NCBI GenBank assembly: GCA_913056395.1
Contig: CAJXMG010000007.1
Location: forward strand, 40,760-104,759
Source of the DNA: an uncultured bacterium
GTDB lineage: Bacteria > Planctomycetota > UBA8108 > UBA1146
Direction: 5' to 3'
DNA: 64,000 nucleotides
The notes beneath the pieces were generated by a model. It made no database searches, had not been told where the DNA came from, and was given only the letters and a program-made list of their open reading frames with translations. The position numbers and the translations under genes are program-made. Below, in pieces: positions 1-7,846 of the stretch; positions within the stretch are counted from its first letter, which is position 1; the number at the start of each line of letters is the position of its first letter.

Positions 1-2
1 CT

Positions 3-992
3 GTTCGCTTTGACGAAATGATCGATTCCAGATCTGCAGTGGTTCGACTCATCGGCCCCAGGGATCCGTCGGACCTTGCCGGGCTTCCTGCCGCGAAAAT
101 GAATCAGGTGCGAATGGCAGGGCACAAGGCGGCCAAAAGGTTTTACAGCGAAGGGATCGGTCTCTCCGCGGTTCAGTGGTGCGTGGCTTCTGCTGCAACG
201 ATCGGTTGGGCAGAGTCCATCATGGATGACCTCAAGGGTGAAGAGGCCCGAACCTGCCTTTGGAACGAGTTGCTGCAAATCGTCCGGGCTGATCGTGAAG
301 ATTGTTTTGATCGTTGGAGAGACCACGGTGCCCATCTCAAGGAAAGAGGGCGTCGACTGAATGAACTCCAATTGGACTCACTTCACTTTTCCGGTCCAGG
401 GACCGATCTGACCGTGGGTCTTTCAGAGTTGGCAAGATTTGAAGGTGGTGGGGCCATGAGTCAGCGGGAGGTGGAATTTGTTCCAAACCTGCCCACTGAA
501 GAGGTCTTTACCACTCCGGATTGGCGCCGCACAGAGGGGGTCGTCCGGGTGACGAGGCCCTTTGTGGTCAATGGAGAACTGGTCAGGGATTTGACGATGA
601 CCTTCTCTGCAGGGGAGCTGGTTGATTTCGATGCCAGTGAGGGAGCAGATACTCTGAAGGCGTATGTCGACAGTGATCCCGGGGCCCGCCGCCTCGGTGA
701 GGTGGCTATCGTGGGAACCGATTCGCCGATTTTTCAGAATGGACGAGTCTTCAAGGAGATTCTCCTCGATGAGAATGCCGCTTGTCACATCGCTGTGGGT
801 AATGCTTACAAGAGTTGTCTCGAAGGTGGAGAGAGCCTGTCACAGGAGCGATTGGATGAGATCGGCTGCAATTCTTCGTCTGCCCATACCGACATGATGA
901 TCAGTGATGAATCGGTTCAGGTGATCGGTCGCAGTTCCAATGGCAAAGAAAGTGAAATTATCCGCGATGGTGCTTGGGTACTGGGGGAATGA
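3..992 (+). CDS. Aminopeptidase, M29 family (AmpS/PepS type), 5' truncated
   Basis: This is the C-terminal part of a metal-dependent exoaminopeptidase that removes N-terminal residues from peptides in the cytoplasm. The reading frame is open to the left edge of the window; family members are about 400 residues and about 330 are visible, so roughly the first 80 are missing. Family landmarks seen in order are SGPGTDLTVGL, NLPTEEVFTTPD, a LGEVAIVGTDSPI segment, DENAACHIAVG and HTDMMI, which contain the metal-binding Glu, His and Asp positions known for M29 enzymes. Its stop overlaps the next start codon by ATGA, so it is probably co-translated with the dipeptide epimerase, another peptide-processing enzyme. 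Family assignment is firm; substrate preference is not visible. Confidence 0.9.
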   Translation, partial: VRFDEMIDSRSAVVRLIGPRDPSDLAGLPAAKMNQVRMAGHKAAKRFYSEGIGLSAVQWCVASAATIGWAESIMDDLKGEEARTCLWNELLQIVRADREDCFDRWRDHGAHLKERGRRLNELQLDSLHFSGPGTDLTVGLSELARFEGGGAMSQREVEFVPNLPTEEVFTTPDWRRTEGVVRVTRPFVVNGELVRDLTMTFSAGELVDFDASEGADTLKAYVDSDPGARRLGEVAIVGTDSPIFQNGRVFKEILLDENAACHIAVGNAYKSCLEGGESLSQERLDEIGCNSSSAHTDMMISDESVQVIGRSSNGKESEIIRDGAWVLGE

Positions 993-2140
993 AGCCCTCT
1001 TCGACTCCGCAAATTCAGCGACTGGAGGTTCGATCTCTCAATCTTGAGTTGAGTGAAAGTTTTGCCATCTCTGGTGGATCTGTCGACGTCGCTGAGTTGC
1101 TCCTCTTTCGATTGATCGATGCGACCGGGAATATTGGGTTGGGGGAGGCAGCGCCTTTTCCAGCCTATGACGGCATGACTCGTGAGGCTGTTCTTGAGGC
1201 GATACCCCGCCTCGATTTTTCGTTTCTTGAAGATTCGCCGCCCTCTCAAGAAATCACTGAATCCCTGTCATGGATTGCCGAACAGTGGTCTGTGAATAAA
1301 GTATCCGGACCCCTTCTGGCGGCGGTGGAAATGAGCTGGTGGGATCTGCTTGGGAAATTCCTGCAGAAGCCGATCTGGCAGTTGTTCAGTGATCGTGAGC
1401 ATTCCGCAGAAACCGGGATCACCATTGTTGTTGGAGATGAAGACCATGCCAGGAAGTCGGCAGAGAAATATAGGAAGCAAGGTTTTTCCGATTTGAAGGT
1501 CAAGCTCAGTGGAGACGTTCAGAAGGACTTGTCCAGAATGATCGCTGTCCGCGATGCCCACCCCGAATGCCGATTGCTCTTGGATGCCAATGGCGGATTC
1601 AACCTGGCAGATGCACTCAGTTTTGTCGATGAACTTTCTGCCCTCGGTTTGGAGGTTGATTTTCTGGAGCAGCCGTTTCCTGCGGGGGCATTGGAAGAGA
1701 ACCGAGAACTTGTTTCCCATTGCCCGATTCCCATTCTCGCGGATGAATCATGCACTTCAGTAGAGAGTCTGCAGGCATGCTTTAACGATGGCGCTTTTGC
1801 AGGGGTCAATCTGAAAACTCAGAAAAGTGGTGTCTGGGAATCGGTCCTGATTCATGAAGCGGCTCTTCAATCGGGCAGGACTCTGATGATCGGTGGGATG
1901 GTCGAGTCGCCACTTTCGATGACCCTTTCCGCCCATTTGGTCAGGGGATTGGGAAGTTTCGACTGGGTCGATCTGGACACTCCACTCTTTATGAAGGAAC
2001 ATCCATTCATGGGCGGGATCCAATTCGACTCAGGAGCCGTCCAGTTATCAGCGGAACCCGGGTTAGGAATTTCGCTGAACCCGAATTTTGCGGGTTGGGC
2101 CGATTCGGAGTGGATTCCGGTCTGGCAAAGGGAGAAGTGA
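989..2140 (+). CDS. Dipeptide epimerase, enolase superfamily (L-Ala-D/L-Glu epimerase type)
   Basis: This 383-residue protein belongs to the muconate-lactonizing subgroup of the enolase superfamily, which epimerizes or cyclizes small carboxylates using Mg2+. The catalytic KxK is at K170/K172, metal ligands are at D199 (LLLDAN), E227 (FLEQPF) and D252 (ADES), and the second catalytic lysine is K276 (NLKTQKSG). This arrangement is typical of dipeptide epimerases that act on cell-wall-derived L-Ala-Glu. The ATG at 989 is chosen because it forms an ATGA overlap with the preceding stop and follows a GGGGG ribosome-binding site; an in-frame start at 974 is less likely. The aminopeptidase upstream and the membrane dipeptidase elsewhere in the window fit a peptide or murein recycling role. 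O-succinylbenzoate synthase is the main alternative. Confidence 0.85.
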   Translation: MKPSSTPQIQRLEVRSLNLELSESFAISGGSVDVAELLLFRLIDATGNIGLGEAAPFPAYDGMTREAVLEAIPRLDFSFLEDSPPSQEITESLSWIAEQWSVNKVSGPLLAAVEMSWWDLLGKFLQKPIWQLFSDREHSAETGITIVVGDEDHARKSAEKYRKQGFSDLKVKLSGDVQKDLSRMIAVRDAHPECRLLLDANGGFNLADALSFVDELSALGLEVDFLEQPFPAGALEENRELVSHCPIPILADESCTSVESLQACFNDGAFAGVNLKTQKSGVWESVLIHEAALQSGRTLMIGGMVESPLSMTLSAHLVRGLGSFDWVDLDTPLFMKEHPFMGGIQFDSGAVQLSAEPGLGISLNPNFAGWADSEWIPVWQREK

Positions 2141-3084
2141 TGAATCCTTTTTCATGGTTGTTTATTGCCCTGTTTACGCTTTCGGCGCCATCTTCTTCGA
2201 GTGATTCCAATTCAGTAGATTCTCCTCCGAATGTTCCTGCTGATGAGCCGATTCCAGTGGTCACTTTTGTTCAAGAGGTCACGGGGAGGCCCGGAAGTCC
2301 TGATTCAAAGACTTATGAACAGAAAGTGGTGCTCGCAGGTGATCGAGTCTGGGTATTGGACGAACGTCGAAATTTGATCCAAATCCTGCGTGGTGACCTT
2401 GATCCCGCAGTCCTTTGGGAGGTTTCCAGTGATCTGGCCCGCTATCGGGAGGTGACCGATCTCTCAAGGATCCAAAAAGATCGACGGATCCAGGAAGTGC
2501 AATTTGTTCGTCGGGTTGCAGATCTTCCGCAAGAAGAGAAGCGGGAAATGCTCAAAGGAGCGCATATCCGTCTCAACGATCAGGGAGAACCGATTCGCGA
2601 GATCGAGTTGGAAGAAGTGGCTCCTTCTGTGGGTGCTGAAGACGGTTTGAGACAGGTCAAGGTTTATGAAAATGGACGACTTGTGGCCAATCTGAAGTTA
2701 GCAAACATGGAGATCCCTTTTTCATTTGCTCCGCTCCATGAAGCGACGGGAGCATTCAGTCGTGAGGTTTTTGAGGTCATTCGTGACCTCAAGGGTTTTC
2801 CCGTTTCCGGGACGATCTATGTTGTGACTGCAACATTGACCCATCCTCTGGAGTTCAGGAGTCGCGATATCGAGAAGGGCTCTGTTTCTGCCAGTTTTTT
2901 CGATCTTCCTGAAGATTGTCAAAAGGAAGAGCAGAGGGCTTTTCTGAATTGCCCGATCTGTGGGTCAGAAGTGGAGCGGGAGAGCTCCGCTGCCCGTGCC
3001 CGGGATCGAGAAGGGCAGTGGATCTTCTTCAAAACCCGGGAATGCTTCTCGGAGTGGAAAAAGCAGCGCAAAGCTCGACAGTAA
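2140..3084 (+). CDS. Secreted hypothetical protein with C-terminal YHS/TRASH-like Cys motif
   Basis: I do not recognise a family for the main part of this 314-residue protein. The N-terminus (MNPFSWLFIALFTLSAPSS) is a signal peptide, so it is probably exported. The middle is a charged domain with many short beta-like stretches. The C-terminus reads NCPICGSEVE, about 20 residues later WIFFKTREC, then F and W. The CPxCG-(V)-...-FF-x3-C-F pattern resembles the YHS/TRASH metal-binding fold. The start at 2140 overlaps the upstream stop (TGATG), so it appears to be the last gene of a three-gene unit with the aminopeptidase and epimerase. It converges with phosphomannomutase. Confidence 0.7.
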   Translation: MNPFSWLFIALFTLSAPSSSSDSNSVDSPPNVPADEPIPVVTFVQEVTGRPGSPDSKTYEQKVVLAGDRVWVLDERRNLIQILRGDLDPAVLWEVSSDLARYREVTDLSRIQKDRRIQEVQFVRRVADLPQEEKREMLKGAHIRLNDQGEPIREIELEEVAPSVGAEDGLRQVKVYENGRLVANLKLANMEIPFSFAPLHEATGAFSREVFEVIRDLKGFPVSGTIYVVTATLTHPLEFRSRDIEKGSVSASFFDLPEDCQKEEQRAFLNCPICGSEVERESSAARARDREGQWIFFKTRECFSEWKKQRKARQ

Positions 3085-3093
3085 GAGCCTTTG

Positions 3094-4500
3094 TTACTCC
3101 GCCAGTGCTTCGTGAAGTGCGCTGAGATCGACCGGCTGTCCATGGAGTGCGCCTTCCACGATGGCTCCAATGCGAACCAGTGCCTCTCGGTCCTGGCCTT
3201 CAATTCGTGCTGTCAGGTTTGCTGTCGTGTTCGACGCACGGATCAGCATCCAGCCGTCAGGGAACGAGAGTCGGACTCCATCGAGGTCGACCAGTTTTCC
3301 ACCCTGTGCGTCGGACCGGAAGTGATCGATCAGATAGTCGACGACCCCGAACTTGTGTTCTTCGGAAACCGGGATTTTGACCTCGGGTGTCGAGACTTTG
3401 ACCGGGATGTCTGCGAAGAGGTCCGAGCATTTGCAATTATTTTGAGCCATGATTTCAAGGGTCAGGAGAGCGGCGAAGAAAGCATCGTCGAAGCCATCCC
3501 CCTTGTGATTGACACAGATATGGCCGGAGAGTTCACCGGCGAGGATCGCTCCCGTCTCCCGCATTTTTTCCTTGATGATGGAGTGGCCGGTTTTACTCAG
3601 GATCGGTTCTCCCCCTGCTTCAACAATTGCAGGCTCGATATCGTCGGAGCATTTGACGTCGAAGATGATTTTCCCGCCGGGGACTTCCTTCAAAAGGTGG
3701 CGGGCAAAAGCGAGGAGCAGAAGGTCTGCCGAGATCTTCTGACCGTTTTCATCGATCAGTCCGACCCTGTCCGAGTCCCCATCGAAACCAAAACCACAGG
3801 CGTAATCTCCCTCGGCGACCAGATCACAAAGCGCCTTCATGTATTTGGGCACTTCCGGATCGGGGAGATGGTTGGGAAAGGTTCCATCCGGCTCTGCATA
3901 GAGGGCATCGACTTCGATACCGAGTTTTTCAAAGAGGGGCAGGATGACTGGACCAGCAGTGCCGTTGCCACAGTCGATGGCGACCTTGAATCCTTCCGGA
4001 AAAGAGAATCGATCCACCCGGGACGCCAGATAGTCGTCGAGAATGTTGCGACTCGATCGGGAGCCCTGGTTTTCAGCGGGAGAGGCGGTCAGGCATTTCC
4101 CGTGGAGAAGTTGCAGTTCATCGCCCCAAATCGGATACAGCCCACGGGTGATTTTCAGCCCATTGTAATTAATCGGGTTATGGCTTCCCGTAATCATGAC
4201 GCCACCATCGCAATTCAAATGCTTGACGGCCCAGTAAAGGACGGGAGTGGGGACATCGTGGATTTCGATCACGTCGAGCCCTGCGGAGCAAAGCCCTTCC
4301 GTCACCGCATCGGCAAATCGGGGGCTTGATTCACGGACGTCATGACCGACGACGATCTGGCGGGCGTTTCCTTCGGCCAGATGTAGCCCCAGCCCAAGGC
4401 CGATCTGTCGAATCCGGTCGACGGTGAGGTCTTCCTCGACGATTCCACGGATATCGTAGGTCCGGAAAATTCCGATGGGGAGATCGATTTGCTGGTTCAT
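3094..4500 (-). CDS. manB: Phosphomannomutase/phosphoglucomutase
   Basis: This 468-residue alpha-D-phosphohexomutase interconverts hexose-1-phosphate and hexose-6-phosphate, feeding mannose or glucose sugar nucleotides for polysaccharide synthesis. All four signature loops are present: the phosphoserine loop TGSHNP with Ser106, the Mg2+ loop DGDSDR (residues 240-245), the sugar-binding loop GELSGH, and the C-terminal phosphate loop RASNT. The open frame extends 93 codons further upstream, but the ATG at 4500 has an adjacent GGAGG and begins MNQQIDLPIGIFRTYDIRG, which is where homologues begin. The guanylyltransferase-like gene near 18.2 kb could use mannose-1-phosphate. Preference between mannose and glucose cannot be read from the sequence. 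Confidence 0.95.
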   Translation of the reverse strand: MNQQIDLPIGIFRTYDIRGIVEEDLTVDRIRQIGLGLGLHLAEGNARQIVVGHDVRESSPRFADAVTEGLCSAGLDVIEIHDVPTPVLYWAVKHLNCDGGVMITGSHNPINYNGLKITRGLYPIWGDELQLLHGKCLTASPAENQGSRSSRNILDDYLASRVDRFSFPEGFKVAIDCGNGTAGPVILPLFEKLGIEVDALYAEPDGTFPNHLPDPEVPKYMKALCDLVAEGDYACGFGFDGDSDRVGLIDENGQKISADLLLLAFARHLLKEVPGGKIIFDVKCSDDIEPAIVEAGGEPILSKTGHSIIKEKMRETGAILAGELSGHICVNHKGDGFDDAFFAALLTLEIMAQNNCKCSDLFADIPVKVSTPEVKIPVSEEHKFGVVDYLIDHFRSDAQGGKLVDLDGVRLSFPDGWMLIRASNTTANLTARIEGQDREALVRIGAIVEGALHGQPVDLSALHEALAE

Positions 4501-4640
4501 GGTTCCTCCGATTGATTCGGCGTGGACGGGGGCCATGCCGCTTGGGATTAGAATGGGGCGATTCCTGTTCGTCCCTGTCATGATTCCCTGTGCGGGGGTA
4601 TGCTTGCTCAACTTTAGTTTTTCACGGGGGGTGGTGCAAC

Positions 4641-6014
4641 ATGCTCTTGAATTACAGTCGGCGACTGGGAATCTTTGGGATTCTGCTTTTTGCTCTGCTG
4701 GGCTTGGGTGAAAGTGTTTACGCAAACTCGCAGGCTGAGACCCAGAGTTCTGAATCGAGTGAGCAGGCCCCGGCGGCAAGTGAACCGGAAAAGTCCATTT
4801 CCAGTATGGGTGATCGGTTTCGAAGCCTGTTGGGGATCGCCGCCTTCCTGGGGTTGTGCGTTTTTCTTTCCAGCTCCCGCAGTGATATCAATTGGCGAAC
4901 TGTTTTTTGGGGATTGGGGCTTCAGTTTTTCCTGGGCTTTCTGATTTTGAAAACAGCGGCGGGCAAAGAATTGACCCTCGCGGCCAAGGATGTTTTTCAG
5001 GGGATCCTCGACTATTCGAAGATGGGGACAGGGATGGTCTTCGGTACTCTCCCTGACGTGGAAGGGGCCGGGTTCCAACTTTGGATCGTTCTGCTGGGAA
5101 CCATCATCTTTGTTTCGGCGGTGATGGCCGTGCTTTACCACCTGGGGGTTCTTCAGTTTGTGGTCTGGTGTATTGCCCGCGTCATGCAGAAAACGATGGG
5201 AACCAGTGGTCCGGAATCTTTGGCAGCGGCGGCCAACATTTTTGCCGGGCAGACCGAGGCCCCTCTGGTCATCCGTCCTTACCTGAAAAAGATGACCGAT
5301 TCCGAAGTGATGGCCCTCATGACAGGTGGGATGGCGACGGTGGCCGGCAGTGTCTTTGCGGCTTACGTGGGTATGGGGATTGACGCGGGGCATCTGATGG
5401 CCGCCAGTTTCATGTCGGCTCCAGCGGCGTTGCTGATCGGCAAGGTGCTGATTCCGGAAAAGGGTGGGGAAGGGGATACCTCTGCCGCCAAGTTGGAGAT
5501 TCAACGCACCGATTCCAATGTGCTGGATGCCGCCTGTAGGGGAACCAGTGAAGGGCTCATGCTGGCATTGAATGTGATTGCCATGCTGATCGCTTTTGTG
5601 GCCATGGTGGCACTGGTCAATGGGGCTCTGGGATATGTCAGTAATGGAGCTCTGTCCCTGCAGGTTCTGTTCTCTTATCTCTTCTGGCCCTTCGCCTGGT
5701 TGCTGGGGGTGGATCAACAGGATGTTTCTGCGGTTGCTGCCCTGATCGGTACCAAGACCGTCCTCAACGAGTTCGTGGCTTTCCTGGAGCTTTCCGGTGA
5801 TGGCGGAAGTGGACTCACAGAGAGATCAAAAACCCTGACCACTTATGCCCTTTGCGGTTTTGCCAACTTTGCCAGTGTGGCGATTCAGATCGGCGGAATC
5901 AGCAGCCTTGAGCCTGGTTTGAGACCCCGCCTTGCAGCCATGGGACTGAAAGCCCTGCTTGGCGGAACCCTTGCGGCCCTGATGACCGGCTGTGTGGTGG
6001 GTGTGCTTCTGTGA
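4641..6014 (+). CDS. nupC: Concentrative nucleoside transporter (CNT/NupC family)
   Basis: This 457-residue polytopic inner-membrane protein imports nucleosides with Na+ or H+. The CNT core signatures are present: GQTEAPLVIRPY, the helix-hairpin region around MTGGMATVAGSVFAAYVG, and GTKTVLNEFVAF. The first 70 residues are unusual: a hydrophobic, signal-like segment is followed by a Ser/Glu-rich linker before the first core helices, making it slightly longer than typical NupC. The ATG at 4641 is preferred over an in-frame one at 4590 because GGGGGGTGG precedes it. The stop overlaps the GTG start of purine nucleoside phosphorylase, so uptake and phosphorolysis are probably coupled. Confidence 0.93.
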   Translation: MLLNYSRRLGIFGILLFALLGLGESVYANSQAETQSSESSEQAPAASEPEKSISSMGDRFRSLLGIAAFLGLCVFLSSSRSDINWRTVFWGLGLQFFLGFLILKTAAGKELTLAAKDVFQGILDYSKMGTGMVFGTLPDVEGAGFQLWIVLLGTIIFVSAVMAVLYHLGVLQFVVWCIARVMQKTMGTSGPESLAAAANIFAGQTEAPLVIRPYLKKMTDSEVMALMTGGMATVAGSVFAAYVGMGIDAGHLMAASFMSAPAALLIGKVLIPEKGGEGDTSAAKLEIQRTDSNVLDAACRGTSEGLMLALNVIAMLIAFVAMVALVNGALGYVSNGALSLQVLFSYLFWPFAWLLGVDQQDVSAVAALIGTKTVLNEFVAFLELSGDGGSGLTERSKTLTTYALCGFANFASVAIQIGGISSLEPGLRPRLAAMGLKALLGGTLAALMTGCVVGVLL

Positions 6015-6811
6015 TCGACGACGCCTGCCGGTATTTGCGTGAGCGCTGGGGGGGCTGGTGCCCCAAGGTCGGCATCGTTCTGGGATCTGGGATTCAGCTG
6101 TCCGGGGATGATTTCCGTGAAGTGGATCGGGTCCCCTGCCATGAAATCCCGGGCTTGCCAGTTCCTTCCGTGGAGGGCCATGCCGGTGAATGGACTGCTT
6201 ACGACTATGGCGATCTCCCCGTTTTGCTTCTGGGTGGACGGGTCCACCTGTACGAAGGCCACTCCGTCGAGGCCGTGACCACCGGGATGGAGATCCTTGC
6301 GGGACTCGGTTGTGGGAAAGTGATTTTGACCAATGCCGCCGGAGGAATCCGGCCTGGCTGGCAGCCCGGCGAAGTGGTAATGATCCGCGGGCATCTGGAT
6401 TTTCAGTTACAGGGAATGATCACTTCAGGGGGGAGTGGGGACGTTTTCGATCCCCTCTGGCAGGAGCGAATCCAAATCCGATCAAAACGCGACGATGGAT
6501 CCGAACTGGCTGAAGGGGTCTACGCAGGACTGCCGGGGCCCACCTATGAAACACCCGCCGAAGTTCAGATGCTGCGCAAGCTGGGCGCAGATCTGGTGGG
6601 AATGTCCACGATTCAGGAAGCTCGCAAAGCCCAATCACTGGGAATGGACGCCGTTGCTTTTTCTCTGGTGACGAATGCCGCGGCGGGAACCGGTGATTCC
6701 GAGGAACTGAATCACGAAGAGGTGCTGCAGGCGGGGCGTGACTCCCGGGATCGGGTCCTTCAGGTGGTCAGGCGGGCTCTCGCCTGCCACGCTGCCGATG
6801 CGGAATCCTGA
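6011..6811 (+). CDS. punA: Purine nucleoside phosphorylase (trimeric type)
   Basis: This 266-residue enzyme splits purine nucleosides with phosphate into base and ribose-1-phosphate. The trimeric PNP signatures are present: VGIVLGSG phosphate loop, VEGHAGEW, GRVHLYEGH, TNAAGGI, PTYETPAEVQM, VGMSTIQE and SLVTNAAAG. The Asn in VTNAAAG and Glu in the PTYE region correspond to known 6-oxopurine base contacts, suggesting guanosine/inosine preference. It starts with GTG overlapping the nupC stop (GTGA). Its 3' end forms a hairpin that also contains the stop codon of the convergent uridine phosphorylase. Confidence 0.95.
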   Translation: MIDDACRYLRERWGGWCPKVGIVLGSGIQLSGDDFREVDRVPCHEIPGLPVPSVEGHAGEWTAYDYGDLPVLLLGGRVHLYEGHSVEAVTTGMEILAGLGCGKVILTNAAGGIRPGWQPGEVVMIRGHLDFQLQGMITSGGSGDVFDPLWQERIQIRSKRDDGSELAEGVYAGLPGPTYETPAEVQMLRKLGADLVGMSTIQEARKAQSLGMDAVAFSLVTNAAAGTGDSEELNHEEVLQAGRDSRDRVLQVVRRALACHAADAES

Positions 6812-6824
6812 GATTCAGGATTCC
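6802..6824. terminator. Convergent hairpin spanning both stop codons of punA and udp
   Basis: A 10-bp perfect inverted repeat, arms GGAATCCTGA (6802-6811) and TCAGGATTCC (6815-6824), encloses a GAT loop. It includes the punA stop (6809-6811) and the udp stop (6815-6817), so both proteins end in Glu-Ser. No T-run follows on either side, so strong intrinsic termination is uncertain; it may instead protect the 3' ends. Confidence 0.55.
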
Positions 6825-7591
6825 TGACGATCCAGATTCAGGCTGACAAGGGCATCGAGGGCCACATTCACACATCGGTCCTCCAGTGCCGGCTTCTCCT
6901 CCGGGTTGAGGAACTGGTCATGCTGGCGCCTTCCGAAGACGGTGCAGATGCACCCTGATCGCCACTTTTTCAGCGAGGCCAGGGTGAAGAGTGTGGACGC
7001 TTCCATCTCCATATTGGCGACTCCGATGGCGGCCAGTTTTTCGATCACCTGTGGGTCGCGAGGAGGAAAGCCCTCTTCGTCGCGGCCCTGTGCTCCGTAA
7101 AAACCCGGGGCTGTGGCGGTGATTCCCATGTGAACGGGCGCTCCTTTTTGACGGGAACAGGCCATGAGTGCCTGCACCACATCCGGGTGGGCGACTGCGG
7201 GGTACCCCTCGGGGACGAAGGTGGTGGAGGTATTCTCCATCCTGACCGCACCCATGCTGACCACCAGATCTCCGAGGTGAATGTCAGGATCGAGGCCGCC
7301 GCAGGATCCGGCCCGAATCAGAATCGGGTCGTCGACGATCTTGGAAAGTTCCACCATGGCGATCTCGATATTGCTGGCTCCAATTCCCGTGGCCATCAGG
7401 GAGACTTCTTTCCCCTTCCAGGTTCCGGTGATGGTCAGGTATTCCCTGCAGCTCCATTCTCCGCGGATTTCGTCGAGGTTTTCGGAGAAGCGTCGAACTC
7501 GCTCGGGATCTCCGGCGAGCAGGATTCTGCGGGCGACGTCGCCTCGGGCGAGTCCGATATGATATTGGCGGATCGTGTTTTCCTGATTCAT
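6815..7591 (-). CDS. udp: Uridine phosphorylase-like nucleoside phosphorylase
   Basis: This 258-residue enzyme belongs to the hexameric nucleoside phosphorylase family (NP-I) and probably converts uridine plus phosphate into uracil and ribose-1-phosphate. Visible motifs are the phosphate loop LLAGDPERVRRF, MATGIGASN, IRAGSCGGLDPDIHLGD and the ribose-binding ANMEMEASTLF. The start at 7591 follows TATGGAGTTGACG, which supplies a GGAG ribosome-binding site; in-frame starts at 7603 and 7609 are less well placed. It is convergent with, and functionally paired to, nupC-punA, giving a purine-plus-pyrimidine nucleoside salvage locus. The exact base is inferred from family similarity. Confidence 0.88.
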   Translation of the reverse strand: MNQENTIRQYHIGLARGDVARRILLAGDPERVRRFSENLDEIRGEWSCREYLTITGTWKGKEVSLMATGIGASNIEIAMVELSKIVDDPILIRAGSCGGLDPDIHLGDLVVSMGAVRMENTSTTFVPEGYPAVAHPDVVQALMACSRQKGAPVHMGITATAPGFYGAQGRDEEGFPPRDPQVIEKLAAIGVANMEMEASTLFTLASLKKWRSGCICTVFGRRQHDQFLNPEEKPALEDRCVNVALDALVSLNLDRQES

Positions 7592-7723
7592 CGTCAACTC
7601 CATAGGCAAAATCTGTCCTGAAGATCATCTGTCTGGCTCAGATTGTAACGAAATGGCCAGAAAAATTCTCCAATTGTGGCACCTGTGGGTCCACATCGGG
7701 GTTTCCGTGTTTGGTGGGAGCCC

Positions 7724-7753
7724 TTGGAAGTGACTCTGCGACCATGATATTAT
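7724..7753 (+). promoter_or_regulatory. Candidate sigma-70 promoter for the HEAT-VWA gene
   Basis: TTGGAA (7724-7729) and TATTAT (7748-7753) are separated by 18 bases, about 90 bases before the VWA start codon. The match is moderate and position-based only; the rest of the 7592-7846 intergenic region shows nothing else I can name. Confidence 0.35.
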
Positions 7754-7846
7754 CGAACCCGTCTCATTGCCCTGTTACCTGTCAGCACCCAGTTGCGCCA
7801 TGCATGGGGGATTTCGCTGGGGGTAACCCATTTTGAAGGAACTGGT

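Noticed and set aside
3091..4329. A 412-codon open frame antisense to phosphomannomutase
   Set aside because: The opposite strand encodes a full phosphohexomutase with all motifs; the antisense translation shows no family features.
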